64,000 nucleotides of DNA, taken from positions 1 through 64,000 of the forward strand of contig CAWAJR010000001.1 of the NCBI GenBank assembly GCA_963782465.1, written 5' to 3'. Position numbers and translations under genes: made by a program. How positions within the stretch are numbered: position 1 is the first letter of the stretch; each line of letters begins with the position of its first letter. The DNA comes from JAODBJ01 sp963782465 (GTDB taxonomy: Bacteria; Actinomycetota; Acidimicrobiia; IMCC26256; PALSA-610). Shown here piece by piece: positions 42,400 to 51,720 of this stretch. The notes under the pieces are model-generated. The model had not been told where the DNA came from and made no database searches. It saw only the letters and a list, made by a program, of their open reading frames with translations.

Positions 42400-45171
42400 G
42401 TGCCCGGCGCCGATCCCCGAAGGGTGAGCAGCCAGGGGCCCGACGGATCGGTTTCTGCCGCCGCCGTCCGGGCGGTGGTCGACATCTCGGCCCGGCTCGG
42501 GCGCGTCGACAACGCCGGCCTGCAAGCGGCGCTCGACGAGAGCTGCACCCTCCTGCGCGAGATGTCGGGCGCGACGGGTGTCATGGCGTCGTGCGTGTGC
42601 TCGGCAACCCAACGAGCGACGCGGGCAGCCGCCGGCGACCTCAGCGGTGCCGACGCGGTGTTGGTCGAGGAGGCGTTGCGAGCCGGCTCCCCGGGCGGTT
42701 TCGAGCACGACCGCCTACAGATCGCAACGACCTGGATCGGCGACCCGCCGGTCGCGGTCGCGATCGGAGCCGCCGGCGCGACGCTCGCCGGCGTCGATCT
42801 GCTGCTGCAACTCGTGAGTGACGCCGTCGCGACTGCGGCGGCCCGGGGCGAGGCGCACCGGCTCAACACCGTCGAGGACGGTCTCGATCACGCCCTGGTG
42901 CACGAGACCTCAGATCTCGTGCTGGTCATCGATCCCGGCGGACGGGTGACGTTCGTCAACCGGGCGGCGCGCCGCCAGTTCGGCTACGAGCCGGGTTCGC
43001 TGCTCGACCGGAGCGCGTTCGACCTTTTGCACCCCGACGATCTTCCCAACGCGACCGACGTGATCGCGGCGGTGATCGCCGGCGGGACCCTCGCCGCGCC
43101 CTTCGAACTGCGCGTGCTCGACTCGCGCGGCGAGTACCACTGGATCGAGATGGTGGCGAGCAACCGCCTCGACGACCCGGCGGTGAACGGCATCGTCATC
43201 ACCGCACGCGACATCAGCCGGCAACGGGCCACGAGCGACGCGCTCGCCGAGAGCGAAGCGCGTTCGCGCGCGCTCATCGACAACTCCAACGACATTCTCT
43301 CGGTGATCGGGATCGAGGGCGGCTGGAGCATGACGAGCGCGGTGGCCGCGGCGCGCATTCTCGGTTACGACGACGGCCTGCCGTACGAGAACATCTTCGA
43401 GCGGATCCATCCCGACGACTTGGCCTTCGCCGAGGCGACCTTCACCGAGATCTTCGCTGGAGCACGGGGTCCCGATCAGCCGGCGGTCATACGCGTGGCC
43501 AATGCGGCCGGTGAGTACCGCTACATCGAGACCGCGGCCGTCAACCTGATCGACAATCCGGCGGTGCGAGGCGTGCTGACGAACTCGCGCGACGTCACCG
43601 AGCGGGTGGAGGCGACGCAGAAGCTCGAGGCGACCAACAACCGGCTGCAGGCGCTGATCGCCCACATCCGGGACGGCATCGTGATGCTCGACGACGAGCA
43701 GCGCGTCGTACTCGTCAACGACGGGTTCCGGGCGCTGTTCGATATGAAGGACGGCGCCGACGGCCTCGTCGGCCTGCGGGCCGCCGACGCGATGGCGTGC
43801 GTGCACCTCATGGCCGCCGACCCGGACGCCCACCGCAGCGTGGTCAGGGCCGAAGCCGCCGCGGGCAGGCCGGTGCGGCGGCGAGAGCTCGTGCTGGCCG
43901 ACGGCCGGGTGTTCGAATGCGACTACCTGCCGGTTCGGTCCGACGGTGTTTCGTACGGCCATCTCTGGGTGTACCACGACGTTTCGAAACAGCGGCAGTT
44001 CGAACAGTCGCTGAAGGACGCGCTCGAAGAAGCGCGCGTGGCGTCGAGTGCGAAGTCGCACTTCGTCGCCGCGGTGAGCCACGAGATCCGTACCCCGATG
44101 CACGGCGTGCTCGGCCTGCTCGAGTTGCTCGGACAGCACGACATGCCCGACGCGCAACGCCAGCTGCTCAACACCGCGTACGGTTCGGCTCGATCGTTGC
44201 GTTCGATGCTCGACGACCTGCTCGACTTCGCCAAGATCGAAGCCGACCGCATGGAACTCGAAGCGGTGCCGTTCGACCCGAGCGCCGTGATCGAACAGGT
44301 GACGAACGTGCTCCAACCGGTGGTCGTGGCGCGCGACCTGGAGCTGCAGCTTCACGCGGCACCCGATCTCCCCGCGCACGTCGTAGGCGACCCCAACCGG
44401 TTACGCCAGATCCTGTCGAACCTCCTCGACAACGCGGTGAAGTTCACCGAGCGAGGGACGATCACGGTGTCGGCCGGGCTTTTGAAGGGCGACGACCGGA
44501 CCGCGACGATCCGGGTATCGGTGGCCGACACGGGCACGGGCATCCCGGCCGACGCGGTCGCCGGGTTGTTCGCGCCCTTCAGCCAGGTAGCGGGGGAACG
44601 GCGCAAAGCCGTGCGCGGCACGGGTCTCGGGCTCGCGATCTCTCGCCAGCTGGCGCAGATGATGCACGGGTCACTCGACGTCGAAAGCGAATTCGGCGTC
44701 GGTTCGACGTTCACACTGGTCGTCACGCTGGAGCGACCCGCGACCCCGGAAGCGGTCGTGCCGGCGGCCGCGACCGGCGAGACGTCGTCGCAGGCGAGGG
44801 CAGCGCGCGTGTTCGTCGTGGAAGACGAACCGGTGAACCAGCTCATCGCGCGCAAGCAGCTCGAGAAGCTCGGGCACGTCGTGGAGATCGTCGGGACGGG
44901 CGAGGACGCGGTCGAGCGGTTCCGGCCCGGCGATTTCGACGTCGTGCTGATGGACCGCCAGCTCCCGGGGATCGACGGGCTCGAAGCGACGCGCCGCATC
45001 CGGTGCGCCGAAGCGGCTTCGGGGTCGCACGTGCCGATCATCGCGATGACCGCGAGCGCGTACGCGGAGGACGAGCGGGCCTGTCTCGCGTCCGGGATGG
45101 ACGGCTACGTCGCCAAGCCGGTTTCGATCGGCGCGCTGCAAGAGGCGATCGACGCCGTGCTCGCCGCCTGA
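42400..45171 (+). CDS. PAS-containing hybrid histidine kinase/response regulator
   Basis: 923 aa, soluble. An N-terminal GAF-like region is followed by three PAS units (about residues 165-290, 295-410 and 425-540; the FVNRAARRQFGYEPGSLLDR and HPDDL blocks are typical). HisKA has FVAAVSHEIRTPMHGVLGLL with His561; HATPase boxes are RQILSNLLDNAVKFTERG (N), DTGTGIPADAV (G1) and GTGLGLAISRQLAQMM (G2). A receiver domain ends the protein, Asp852 in VVLMDRQLPGIDG. No output domain, so it signals through phosphotransfer. GTG at 42400; 42424 also possible. Confidence 0.9.
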   Translation: MPGADPRRVSSQGPDGSVSAAAVRAVVDISARLGRVDNAGLQAALDESCTLLREMSGATGVMASCVCSATQRATRAAAGDLSGADAVLVEEALRAGSPGGFEHDRLQIATTWIGDPPVAVAIGAAGATLAGVDLLLQLVSDAVATAAARGEAHRLNTVEDGLDHALVHETSDLVLVIDPGGRVTFVNRAARRQFGYEPGSLLDRSAFDLLHPDDLPNATDVIAAVIAGGTLAAPFELRVLDSRGEYHWIEMVASNRLDDPAVNGIVITARDISRQRATSDALAESEARSRALIDNSNDILSVIGIEGGWSMTSAVAAARILGYDDGLPYENIFERIHPDDLAFAEATFTEIFAGARGPDQPAVIRVANAAGEYRYIETAAVNLIDNPAVRGVLTNSRDVTERVEATQKLEATNNRLQALIAHIRDGIVMLDDEQRVVLVNDGFRALFDMKDGADGLVGLRAADAMACVHLMAADPDAHRSVVRAEAAAGRPVRRRELVLADGRVFECDYLPVRSDGVSYGHLWVYHDVSKQRQFEQSLKDALEEARVASSAKSHFVAAVSHEIRTPMHGVLGLLELLGQHDMPDAQRQLLNTAYGSARSLRSMLDDLLDFAKIEADRMELEAVPFDPSAVIEQVTNVLQPVVVARDLELQLHAAPDLPAHVVGDPNRLRQILSNLLDNAVKFTERGTITVSAGLLKGDDRTATIRVSVADTGTGIPADAVAGLFAPFSQVAGERRKAVRGTGLGLAISRQLAQMMHGSLDVESEFGVGSTFTLVVTLERPATPEAVVPAAATGETSSQARAARVFVVEDEPVNQLIARKQLEKLGHVVEIVGTGEDAVERFRPGDFDVVLMDRQLPGIDGLEATRRIRCAEAASGSHVPIIAMTASAYAEDERACLASGMDGYVAKPVSIGALQEAIDAVLAA

Positions 45172-45230
45172 ACGGTCCGCCGGCGGCAAACAGGACGCGA
45201 GATGTCCGGTTTTGTCGGTACATTCGAGGC

Positions 45231-46202
45231 GTGCGCGCCGACCGCCTCGTGGCCATCGTCCTGCTGCTGCAGACGCACGGGCAGCTCACCGCGAGCGAAC
45301 TCGCCGAGCGGCTCGAAACCTCGGAGCGCACCATCCGCCGCGACCTCGATGCCCTGTCGGGGGCGGGTGTTCCCGTGTACGCGCAGCGAGGCCGCGGCGG
45401 CGGGTGGGCCTTGCTGAACGGGCACAAGCTCGACATGTCGGGCCTCACCGCGCCGGAGGCGCGCGCCCTGTTCCTCGTCGCGGGCCCGAACGCGCTCGCC
45501 GGCGTGGGCGACGAGCCCAAGGTCCGCTCCGCGTTGCGCAAGCTGCTGGCCGCGCTCCCCGAGTCGGTGCGCGACGAGGCCGCGGCGGCCAACGCGGCGA
45601 TGCTCGTCGACCCGTCGCGCTGGGGGCGCCGAGCCGACCCGAACCCACCGCGTCACCTCGACGAGTTGCGAGACGCCGTGGTGCAGGGCGTGCAGGTCGT
45701 GCTCACCTACGTCAAGCCGGGCCAGGCACCGGCCGAGCGGCGAGTGCACCCGTACGGGCTCGTGTCGAAGAGCGGCACCTGGTACCTGCTCGCCGGCGCC
45801 GAAGCCGGCCTGCGCACGTTCCGGGTCTCGCGGGTGCGGGGCGTGACCGTCACCGACGATCCCGTCGAGCGCCCCGAGAACTTCGACCTTGCGGCGGCGT
45901 GGGAAGACGTGCAGCGGGGCCTCCCGCAGCGGGTCGGCACCGTGGCGGTCGAGCTGCGGGTCGACCCCGAGTTCGCCGGCCGGGTGAAGGGCATGCTCGG
46001 CGCCTGGGTCGCCATCGAGGCCCTTCCCGACGCCGACCCCGAGGGTTGGCCGCGCTTTCGCGCCGCGTTCCCGCACGTGATGGCCGCGGCCGCGGAACTC
46101 GCGCGGTTCGGCGGTCGGGTCGAGGTGCTCACCCCCGCCGAGGTGCGCGCCGAACTCGCACGGATCGGCACCGAACTGGCGGCGCGTTACCCGGCGTCGT
46201 GA
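45231..46202 (+). CDS. WYL-domain transcriptional regulator (YafY/PafC type)
   Basis: 323 aa. RLVAIVLLLQTHGQLTASELAERLETSERTIRRDLDALSGAGVP is a DeoR-like HTH; GGGWALLNG and LTAPEARALFLVAG follow. The WYL domain is at about residues 140-210 (GVQVVLTYVK, HPYGLVSKSGTWYLLAGAEAG), with a C-terminal WCX extension. WYL proteins sense nucleic acid or small ligands and often respond to DNA damage. Leaderless GTG start at 45231. Confidence 0.87.
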   Translation: MRADRLVAIVLLLQTHGQLTASELAERLETSERTIRRDLDALSGAGVPVYAQRGRGGGWALLNGHKLDMSGLTAPEARALFLVAGPNALAGVGDEPKVRSALRKLLAALPESVRDEAAAANAAMLVDPSRWGRRADPNPPRHLDELRDAVVQGVQVVLTYVKPGQAPAERRVHPYGLVSKSGTWYLLAGAEAGLRTFRVSRVRGVTVTDDPVERPENFDLAAAWEDVQRGLPQRVGTVAVELRVDPEFAGRVKGMLGAWVAIEALPDADPEGWPRFRAAFPHVMAAAAELARFGGRVEVLTPAEVRAELARIGTELAARYPAS

Positions 46203-46209
46203 GCGCGGG

Positions 46210-47400
46210 TCAGCCGGGGCGGACGGCGCCGGTGATGTTGCTCATCAACGGCTGGATTCGCACGTAGTCGCCGGTGTGGGTCGCGGCGATCTGCATGCCG
46301 CCGCCGATGTACATGGCGACGTGGTCGCTGCCGCCGGGGCCGAGGAAGATCAGGTCGCCGGGTTGGAGCTGGGCGAGTGAGATGTGCGGGAACATCGCGT
46401 ACTGCGCACCGGAGTAGTGCGGCATGCTCACGCCGCCCGCCGCCCAGGCCATCATCGTGAGGCCGGAGCAGTCGAAACTGTTCGGGCCGGTGGCCGCGTA
46501 CTGGTAGGGCTTGCCGAGCTGCGCGCGTGCGTACGCGATCGCGGCCGCCGCGCCCGGCGAAGGCGGCGGCGCGTTGGGGACGTTGCCGCCGACTAGCGCG
46601 GGGTCGACCGCACCACCCGACGACGAAGACGAACCCGACTGCGCCTGGTTGAGCTGCGCGCGTGCGGCGGCCAGTTGCGCCCGGGCCCGGGCGGCGGCCG
46701 CCGCGCGTTGCGCTTGCACGGCCTGCACGTACAGCGCGTGGATCTCCGACCTCGTCTGCGCGAGGAGGCGCTGGTTCGCCGCGTTCGTCGACTCGATGCT
46801 CTGTTGGGTCGCGACGATCGCGTCGTGGTGTTGCTGGGCAATCGCCCGCTGCTTGTTGAGCGCCGTTTCCTGCAACGTGAGGTCTTGGCGCGCGGCGCGC
46901 AAGCTCGAGATCGCATCCTGGTCGTGCTGCGCGCTCACGTTCGAGTACTGCATCTTCAATGCGAGGTCGTTCGCCGACGACACGCTCAGCGCACTCAGCC
47001 CGTTGGTCGAACCCGCGCCGCTGTAGAGCTGCACCGCGACCGCCTTCACGCGGCTCTGCAATTGCGCGGCCCGGCGCTTCGCCTGGTCCATGCGGTACTG
47101 CGCGTTCGCGATCGCGGCATCGGTCTGCTGCAGTTCGTAGTTCGCGCCGTTGAGTTGTTCGCCGAGCGCGTTCAGCTTGTCGTAGTTCGCTTGGATCTGC
47201 GCGGCGAGCTGGTTGGCTTGCGCTTGCTTGTCGGTGATCGGCGACGCCGCCGCACCGTTGCTGCCGGCGAGGGGGAACAGCAGCAAGCCGGCCGCGAGAA
47301 CGATGGGCCAGCGCGCGACACGCGTCAGAACGCGACGTGATGACAAAGAGGCGCGCACGAGACGGGGAGGATAACCGCTCAATCTCGCGTTTGGCGACAT
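46210..47400 (-). CDS. NlpC/P60 peptidoglycan endopeptidase with coiled-coil (RipA-like)
   Basis: 396 aa. A basic lead and signal helix (VARWPIVLAAGLLLFPLAG) are followed by a coiled-coil of about 190 residues rich in Gln and Ala (QANQLAAQIQANYDKLNALG), a Ser linker, and a C-terminal NlpC/P60 domain. Catalytic Cys311 (SFDCSGLTMM) and His360 (DHVAMYIGGG) are intact. It should be secreted and cut peptidoglycan stem peptides during division, held off by its coiled-coil. Divergent from the esterase lipoprotein. Confidence 0.88.
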   Translation of the reverse strand: MSPNARLSGYPPRLVRASLSSRRVLTRVARWPIVLAAGLLLFPLAGSNGAAASPITDKQAQANQLAAQIQANYDKLNALGEQLNGANYELQQTDAAIANAQYRMDQAKRRAAQLQSRVKAVAVQLYSGAGSTNGLSALSVSSANDLALKMQYSNVSAQHDQDAISSLRAARQDLTLQETALNKQRAIAQQHHDAIVATQQSIESTNAANQRLLAQTRSEIHALYVQAVQAQRAAAAARARAQLAAARAQLNQAQSGSSSSSGGAVDPALVGGNVPNAPPPSPGAAAAIAYARAQLGKPYQYAATGPNSFDCSGLTMMAWAAGGVSMPHYSGAQYAMFPHISLAQLQPGDLIFLGPGGSDHVAMYIGGGMQIAATHTGDYVRIQPLMSNITGAVRPG

Positions 47401-47500
47401 CGCGGCCGGGCGGCGCGGATGTTGCGGCGCGCGCGGAACCTTAACTTGACGTGCGTTGTCACGCTGCGTGACCATCTGTGACCGCTCGCGAGGGAGACAG

Positions 47501-48370
47501 ATGCGCCGATCGCTGTTCGTCATGATTGCCGTTGTCGGTTTCGTGGCCAGCGGTTGTGCGCTCGTTGCGCCCAGCGGCCCGGCACCGTTGCGCTATCGCG
47601 ACGCCGTGTTCACGGGGGTGACCGTGACCAAAGACGTCACGTACGGCAGCGCGGTGAACCAGCAAGGCCAGACAGTCAGTTTGAAACTCGACGTCTACCA
47701 ACCGACGAACGACTCGGTGAAGGCACGCCCCGCGATCGTGTGGGTGCACGGGGGATCGTTCTGCTGCCTCGACAAGACGTCGCCCGAACTGGTCGACGAG
47801 GCGAACACGTTCTCGACCAAGGGTTATGTCAACGTGTCGATCAACTACCGGCTCGACCCGAACGGTTGTTCCGCGTCGGCCGCGACCGGCGAATGCGTTG
47901 CCGAGATCGCCGACGCGACGCACGACGCGCAGGCCGCGGTGCGCTTCCTGCGCGCCAACGCGACCACGTACCGGGTCGACCCTCAGCGCATCGCGATCGG
48001 CGGGACGTCGGCCGGCGCGATCGTTGCCCTCAACGTCGCGTACAGCCACAACGACGTAGGTACGAGCGGGAACCCGGGCTACTCGTCGACGGTCGGAGCA
48101 GCGGCGGCGCTCTCGGGCGCCAAGATCCTCGGCACCATCATGAACGGCGACCCCGAGGCGCTGCTCTTCCACGGCACCGCCGACTCGCTCGTGCCATACG
48201 CGTGGGCGAAGAACACGGTGGCCGAGGCGCAGAAGGTAGGCGTCGTCGACTATCTCATCACGTGGCAGGGCGAAGGCCACGCGCCCTACGCACAACATCG
48301 TGATGAGATCCTCACCGACGAAACGAACTTCTTCTACAACGAGCTCGGCCTCGCGACCGCAGCTCGGTAA
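47501..48370 (+). CDS. alpha/beta hydrolase (esterase), lipoprotein
   Basis: 289 aa. Signal peptide with lipobox VASGC. WVHGGSFCCLDK provides the oxyanion loop HGG, GGTSAGAIVA the GxSxG nucleophile elbow, HGTADSLVPYAW the Asp region and GEGHAPY the catalytic His. This is the carboxylesterase/BD-FAE type. Extra cysteines (FCC, NGC, GEC) are consistent with an exported protein. GAGGGAG precedes the ATG at 47501. Confidence 0.85.
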   Translation: MRRSLFVMIAVVGFVASGCALVAPSGPAPLRYRDAVFTGVTVTKDVTYGSAVNQQGQTVSLKLDVYQPTNDSVKARPAIVWVHGGSFCCLDKTSPELVDEANTFSTKGYVNVSINYRLDPNGCSASAATGECVAEIADATHDAQAAVRFLRANATTYRVDPQRIAIGGTSAGAIVALNVAYSHNDVGTSGNPGYSSTVGAAAALSGAKILGTIMNGDPEALLFHGTADSLVPYAWAKNTVAEAQKVGVVDYLITWQGEGHAPYAQHRDEILTDETNFFYNELGLATAAR

Positions 48371-48383
48371 CCAAATCAGCGCG

Positions 48384-49841
48384 TTGCAGTTCGAACGGGG
48401 GCAGCCGGGGCGGGTCGCGCTGCGCGTCGTGCTCGCGGTCGCCGTCGTTGCCGCGGTGGTCGCGCCGATGCGAGTCGCGGCGTCCGCCGTCGCGGCTCCG
48501 GCGCCGGTGCCCGCGCCGCCGCACCCGGTCGACATCTACGGTGATTCTGTCGTTGCCGGCGCGACCGCCCAAGTGAACGCGCGGTTGCGGGCCGACGGTT
48601 GGGCGCCGCAGGTGCGCGCGATCAGCGGTGCGAGTCTCGAGCAGATCGCGGGCGCGGTGATCGGCGCGAAGAGCATCAGCGACGTCGTCGTGATCGTGGC
48701 CGGTTACAACTACTTCTGGAAGCCGGTGATCCTTCGCCGTGACGTCGACAACCTGCTGTTCGCGCTCTCGGTTCGCAACGTGCGCCGTGTGATCTGGCTG
48801 AACGTACGCGAAGACCAGCCGGACCGGCGCGACGTCAACAACGCGCTGAACCGCGCCTGGCAACGGTGGGGCAACCTCGAGGTGCCCGACTGGAACCGCT
48901 TCTCGCGCGACCGGTCGGGCGACTTCCTCCCCGACGGCCATCATCTCCTCCCCGCGGGCGGGCGTTTGATGGCCGACCTCATCGACCAGCGTCTCGACGC
49001 GTACCGCGCGGGCGCGCCTCGCCATTCGCCGCCGGTGTACGGCGCGGCCCCGCGCGAGACGCCGGTGGTCGCCGCGTACGGTCGTACCCAGACCGGCGAC
49101 ACCACGGCCGCCGCGACCGCGGCATCCGTGGTGACCCGCTCGCCGTTCGTGGGCATCGCGTCGACGCGCCGCGGGAACGGCTACTGGTTGGCCCAGCGCG
49201 ACGGTGCGGTGCTCGCATTCGGCGACGCGCCGGCGTTGGGCGGCGCCCAGAGCATCCATTTGCACGCGCCGATCGTGGCCATCGCGGCGACGCCGAGCGG
49301 TAAGGGCTACTGGCTCGTCGGCGGCGATGGTGGTGTCTTCAGCTTCGGCGACGCGCGCTTTCACGGTTCAACCGGCGCCATGCACCTTGCCCAACCGGTC
49401 ATCGGTATCGCCGCGACACCGACCGGTCGCGGTTACTGGCTCGCGGCCTCCGACGGTGGCATCTTCAGCTTCGGCGACGCCCGGTTCTACGGGTCGACCG
49501 GCGCCATCCGCCTCGCGGAGCCGGTCGTCGGCATGGCGCCGCTCCCCGGCGGCAACGGTTACTGGCTCGTCGCGTACGACGGTGGCATCTTCAGCTTCGG
49601 CGCGGCTCGTTTCCGCGGTTCGGCTGCGAGCGTCCCGCGCTTTTGGAAGATCGAGGCGATCGCGCCCGCCGCCGACGGGAAGGGCTACTGGGTGCTCGCG
49701 GCGAACGGCGAAGTGATCTCGTTCGGGTCGGCGGCGCGGTTCACGACGCCGACGTCGTTGTCGCGGGTGTACGTGGGTATCGCGCCGCGGCCGGCGGACG
49801 GGTTCTGGCTCGTCGGCCAAGGCCTGCCGTCGCACCATTAG
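48384..49841 (+). CDS. secreted SGNH-type hydrolase with C-terminal GYWL/DGGIFSFGDA repeats
   Basis: About 485 aa from a TTG start. A hydrophobic signal (ALRVVLAVAVVAAVVAPMRV) leads to an SGNH-like domain: VDIYGDSVVAGA (block I), VVIVAGYNYFW (block III), DGHHLLPAGG (catalytic DxxH). After about residue 260 come five to six repeats of about 44 aa, each with G-GYWL..xDGGxFSFGDArFxGSTGA....PVxGIAxTP, possibly a propeller. The gene follows the esterase by 13 nt. The repeat type is frequent in secreted proteins of Acidimicrobiia-like bacteria (from memory); the role may be cell-surface binding. Confidence 0.75.
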   Translation: MQFERGQPGRVALRVVLAVAVVAAVVAPMRVAASAVAAPAPVPAPPHPVDIYGDSVVAGATAQVNARLRADGWAPQVRAISGASLEQIAGAVIGAKSISDVVVIVAGYNYFWKPVILRRDVDNLLFALSVRNVRRVIWLNVREDQPDRRDVNNALNRAWQRWGNLEVPDWNRFSRDRSGDFLPDGHHLLPAGGRLMADLIDQRLDAYRAGAPRHSPPVYGAAPRETPVVAAYGRTQTGDTTAAATAASVVTRSPFVGIASTRRGNGYWLAQRDGAVLAFGDAPALGGAQSIHLHAPIVAIAATPSGKGYWLVGGDGGVFSFGDARFHGSTGAMHLAQPVIGIAATPTGRGYWLAASDGGIFSFGDARFYGSTGAIRLAEPVVGMAPLPGGNGYWLVAYDGGIFSFGAARFRGSAASVPRFWKIEAIAPAADGKGYWVLAANGEVISFGSAARFTTPTSLSRVYVGIAPRPADGFWLVGQGLPSHH

Positions 49842-49918
49842 CGCTCACGTCCCCTGCACTGGAATTACGATAGCAAGTTGTTGTTATATTGGTGCAGCCG
49901 ACGAAGGGGAGGCTCACC

Positions 49919-50620
49919 ATGACGGTCGCACTGATCACCGGGGCGTCGAGGGGCTTCGGCCGGGCGGTTGCGCTCGACCTCGCGGCAGCCGGATGGGGCG
50001 TCGTCATCGACGCGAGAGGTGCCGAGGCGTTGCACCGCACCGCCGCGGAGATCGGCGAACGTTGCCCGGACGCCGTCGTGCGCGCGGTCGTGGGCGACGT
50101 TGCCGACGCCGAGCACCGAGACGAACTGGTCCGAACGGCGGCGGCGATCGGAGGCCTCGACCTCCTGGTGAACAACGCGAGCGTGCTCGGCCCCTCGCCG
50201 CAGCCAATGCTCGACCGCTACCCGATCGAAACGCTCGAAGCCGTGTACCGGGTGAACGTGCTCGCGCCGCTCGCCCTCGTGCAGCGCGCGCTCCCGCTGC
50301 TGGTCGCGTCACGAGGCACCGTCGTCGACATCACGTCGGACGCCGCGGTCGAGGCTTACGAAGGCTGGGGTGGTTACGGATCGTCGAAAGCAGCGCTCGA
50401 ACAGCTGAACAACGTGCTCGCGGCAGAGCAACCCGCGTTGCACGTCTACCGCTTCGATCCGGGCGACATGCGCACCCAGATGCACCAGGAGGCGTTCCCG
50501 GGCGAAGACATCTCCGACCGGCCCGAGCCCGAAACGGTCGTGCCCGCGTTCCGGCGGCTCGTCACGACGCTTCCCCCGAGCGGTCGTTACCGCGCCGCCG
50601 ACCTGCTGGAGGTGGCGTGA
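49919..50620 (+). CDS. short-chain dehydrogenase/reductase
   Basis: 233 aa. VALITGASRGFGRAVALDLA is the cofactor loop (TGxxxGxG), LLVNNASVLG the NNAG-like motif and TVVDITSDAAVEAYEGWGGYGSSKAALEQL the catalytic Ser-Tyr-Lys. AAGWGVVIDARG suggests an NADP-type pocket. RBS AAGGGGAGG precedes the ATG at 49919. It heads a six-gene operon; its TGA overlaps the next ATG by one base (TGATG). Confidence 0.9.
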   Translation: MTVALITGASRGFGRAVALDLAAAGWGVVIDARGAEALHRTAAEIGERCPDAVVRAVVGDVADAEHRDELVRTAAAIGGLDLLVNNASVLGPSPQPMLDRYPIETLEAVYRVNVLAPLALVQRALPLLVASRGTVVDITSDAAVEAYEGWGGYGSSKAALEQLNNVLAAEQPALHVYRFDPGDMRTQMHQEAFPGEDISDRPEPETVVPAFRRLVTTLPPSGRYRAADLLEVA

Positions 50621-51678
50621 TGACCCCGCTCGTGCAGTCCGCACCGACGGCGCGCCTCGACTTCGACCTGCCGCCGGAACTCGAAGCCGGCGAGCCGCCC
50701 GAAGCGCGTGGGCTGACGCGCGACGGTGTACGGATGCTCGTCGCGCACCGCAGCGACGGCAGCCTCGCGCACAGCACGTTCGCGCTGTTCCCGGCGTTCC
50801 TCGAACCCGGCGACCTCGTCGTCATCAACACGTCGGGCACCATTCCCGCCGCGATCGACGCCACGACTCCGGCCGGTCACCCGCTGGTCGTGCACCTCTC
50901 GACCCAACTCGACGGCGACCGGTGGGTCGTCGAACCGAGGGCGATCTCGGGGCACGGTACGGAACGGTTCGCGGGCGAACCGCCGGCCGACTTGCGCCTC
51001 GCCGGCGATGCCGCGCTCGAACTGCTCGAGCCGTACTGCGGGAGCAACCGCTTGTACATCGCGCGGCTCGACCTTCCGCAGCCGGTGCTGACGTGGCTCG
51101 CGGTGCACGGCCGCCCGATTCGGTACGGCTACGTCGAGAAGCCGTGGCCGCTCAGCGCGTACCAGAACGTGTACGTGACCCAACCCGGGTCGGCGGAGAT
51201 GCCGAGCGCGGGCCGCCCGTTCACACCCGAGGTCATCACGCGGCTCGTCGCGAAGGGGGTCGGTGTCACCCCGATCGTGTTGCACACCGGTGTCGCGTCG
51301 CTGGAGGCCGACGAACTGCCCTACCCGGAGCACGTGGTGGTGCCGCGCGTGACCGCCGAACGGGTCAACGCGACCCATGGCTTCGGTGGGCGGGTGATCG
51401 CCATCGGCACGACCGTCGTGCGCGCCCTCGAATCGGCGACCGGGAGCGACGGTGCGGTGCAGCCGTACGACGGGTGGACCGACGTCGTGATCACTCCCGA
51501 ACGCGGGGTGCGCACCGTCGACGGGCTCCTCACCGGCTGGCACGAACCGGAGGCATCGCATCTCCTCATGCTCGAGGCGATCGCCGGCCGGCCACTGCTG
51601 GAGGCCTCGTATACCGCGAGCCTCGCGGGCGGGTACCGCTGGCACGAGTTCGGCGATGTCCACCTGATCCTCCCGTGA
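50620..51678 (+). CDS. QueA-like S-adenosylmethionine:tRNA ribosyltransferase-isomerase family protein
   Basis: 352 aa, close to the length of QueA, which builds epoxyqueuosine on tRNA from SAM. SFxL-type start LDFDLPPELEAGEPPEARGL, DLVVINTSGTIPAAI, RPIRYGYV and GGRVIAIGTTVVRALESATG are family blocks. The late motif reads LLTGWHEPEASHLLMLEAI where QueA has TNFHLPxSTLLML, and the H-x-M-H-x-E stretch is EHVVVPRVTAERV, so it is a divergent paralogue. No tgt, queC-queG or other queuosine gene is in the window. The neighbours (DUF427, PIG-L) suggest a small-molecule or different nucleic-acid substrate. Confidence 0.8.
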   Translation: MTPLVQSAPTARLDFDLPPELEAGEPPEARGLTRDGVRMLVAHRSDGSLAHSTFALFPAFLEPGDLVVINTSGTIPAAIDATTPAGHPLVVHLSTQLDGDRWVVEPRAISGHGTERFAGEPPADLRLAGDAALELLEPYCGSNRLYIARLDLPQPVLTWLAVHGRPIRYGYVEKPWPLSAYQNVYVTQPGSAEMPSAGRPFTPEVITRLVAKGVGVTPIVLHTGVASLEADELPYPEHVVVPRVTAERVNATHGFGGRVIAIGTTVVRALESATGSDGAVQPYDGWTDVVITPERGVRTVDGLLTGWHEPEASHLLMLEAIAGRPLLEASYTASLAGGYRWHEFGDVHLILP

Positions 51679-51720
51679 CGAAGGCGGAATGGCGAGCCCG
51701 CCGGGCCGGTTGGTTGCGTC

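Noticed and set aside
50620..51678. Genuine queuosine biosynthesis locus
   Set aside because: Only one QueA-like gene with altered motifs; no tgt or other queuosine genes are in the window.
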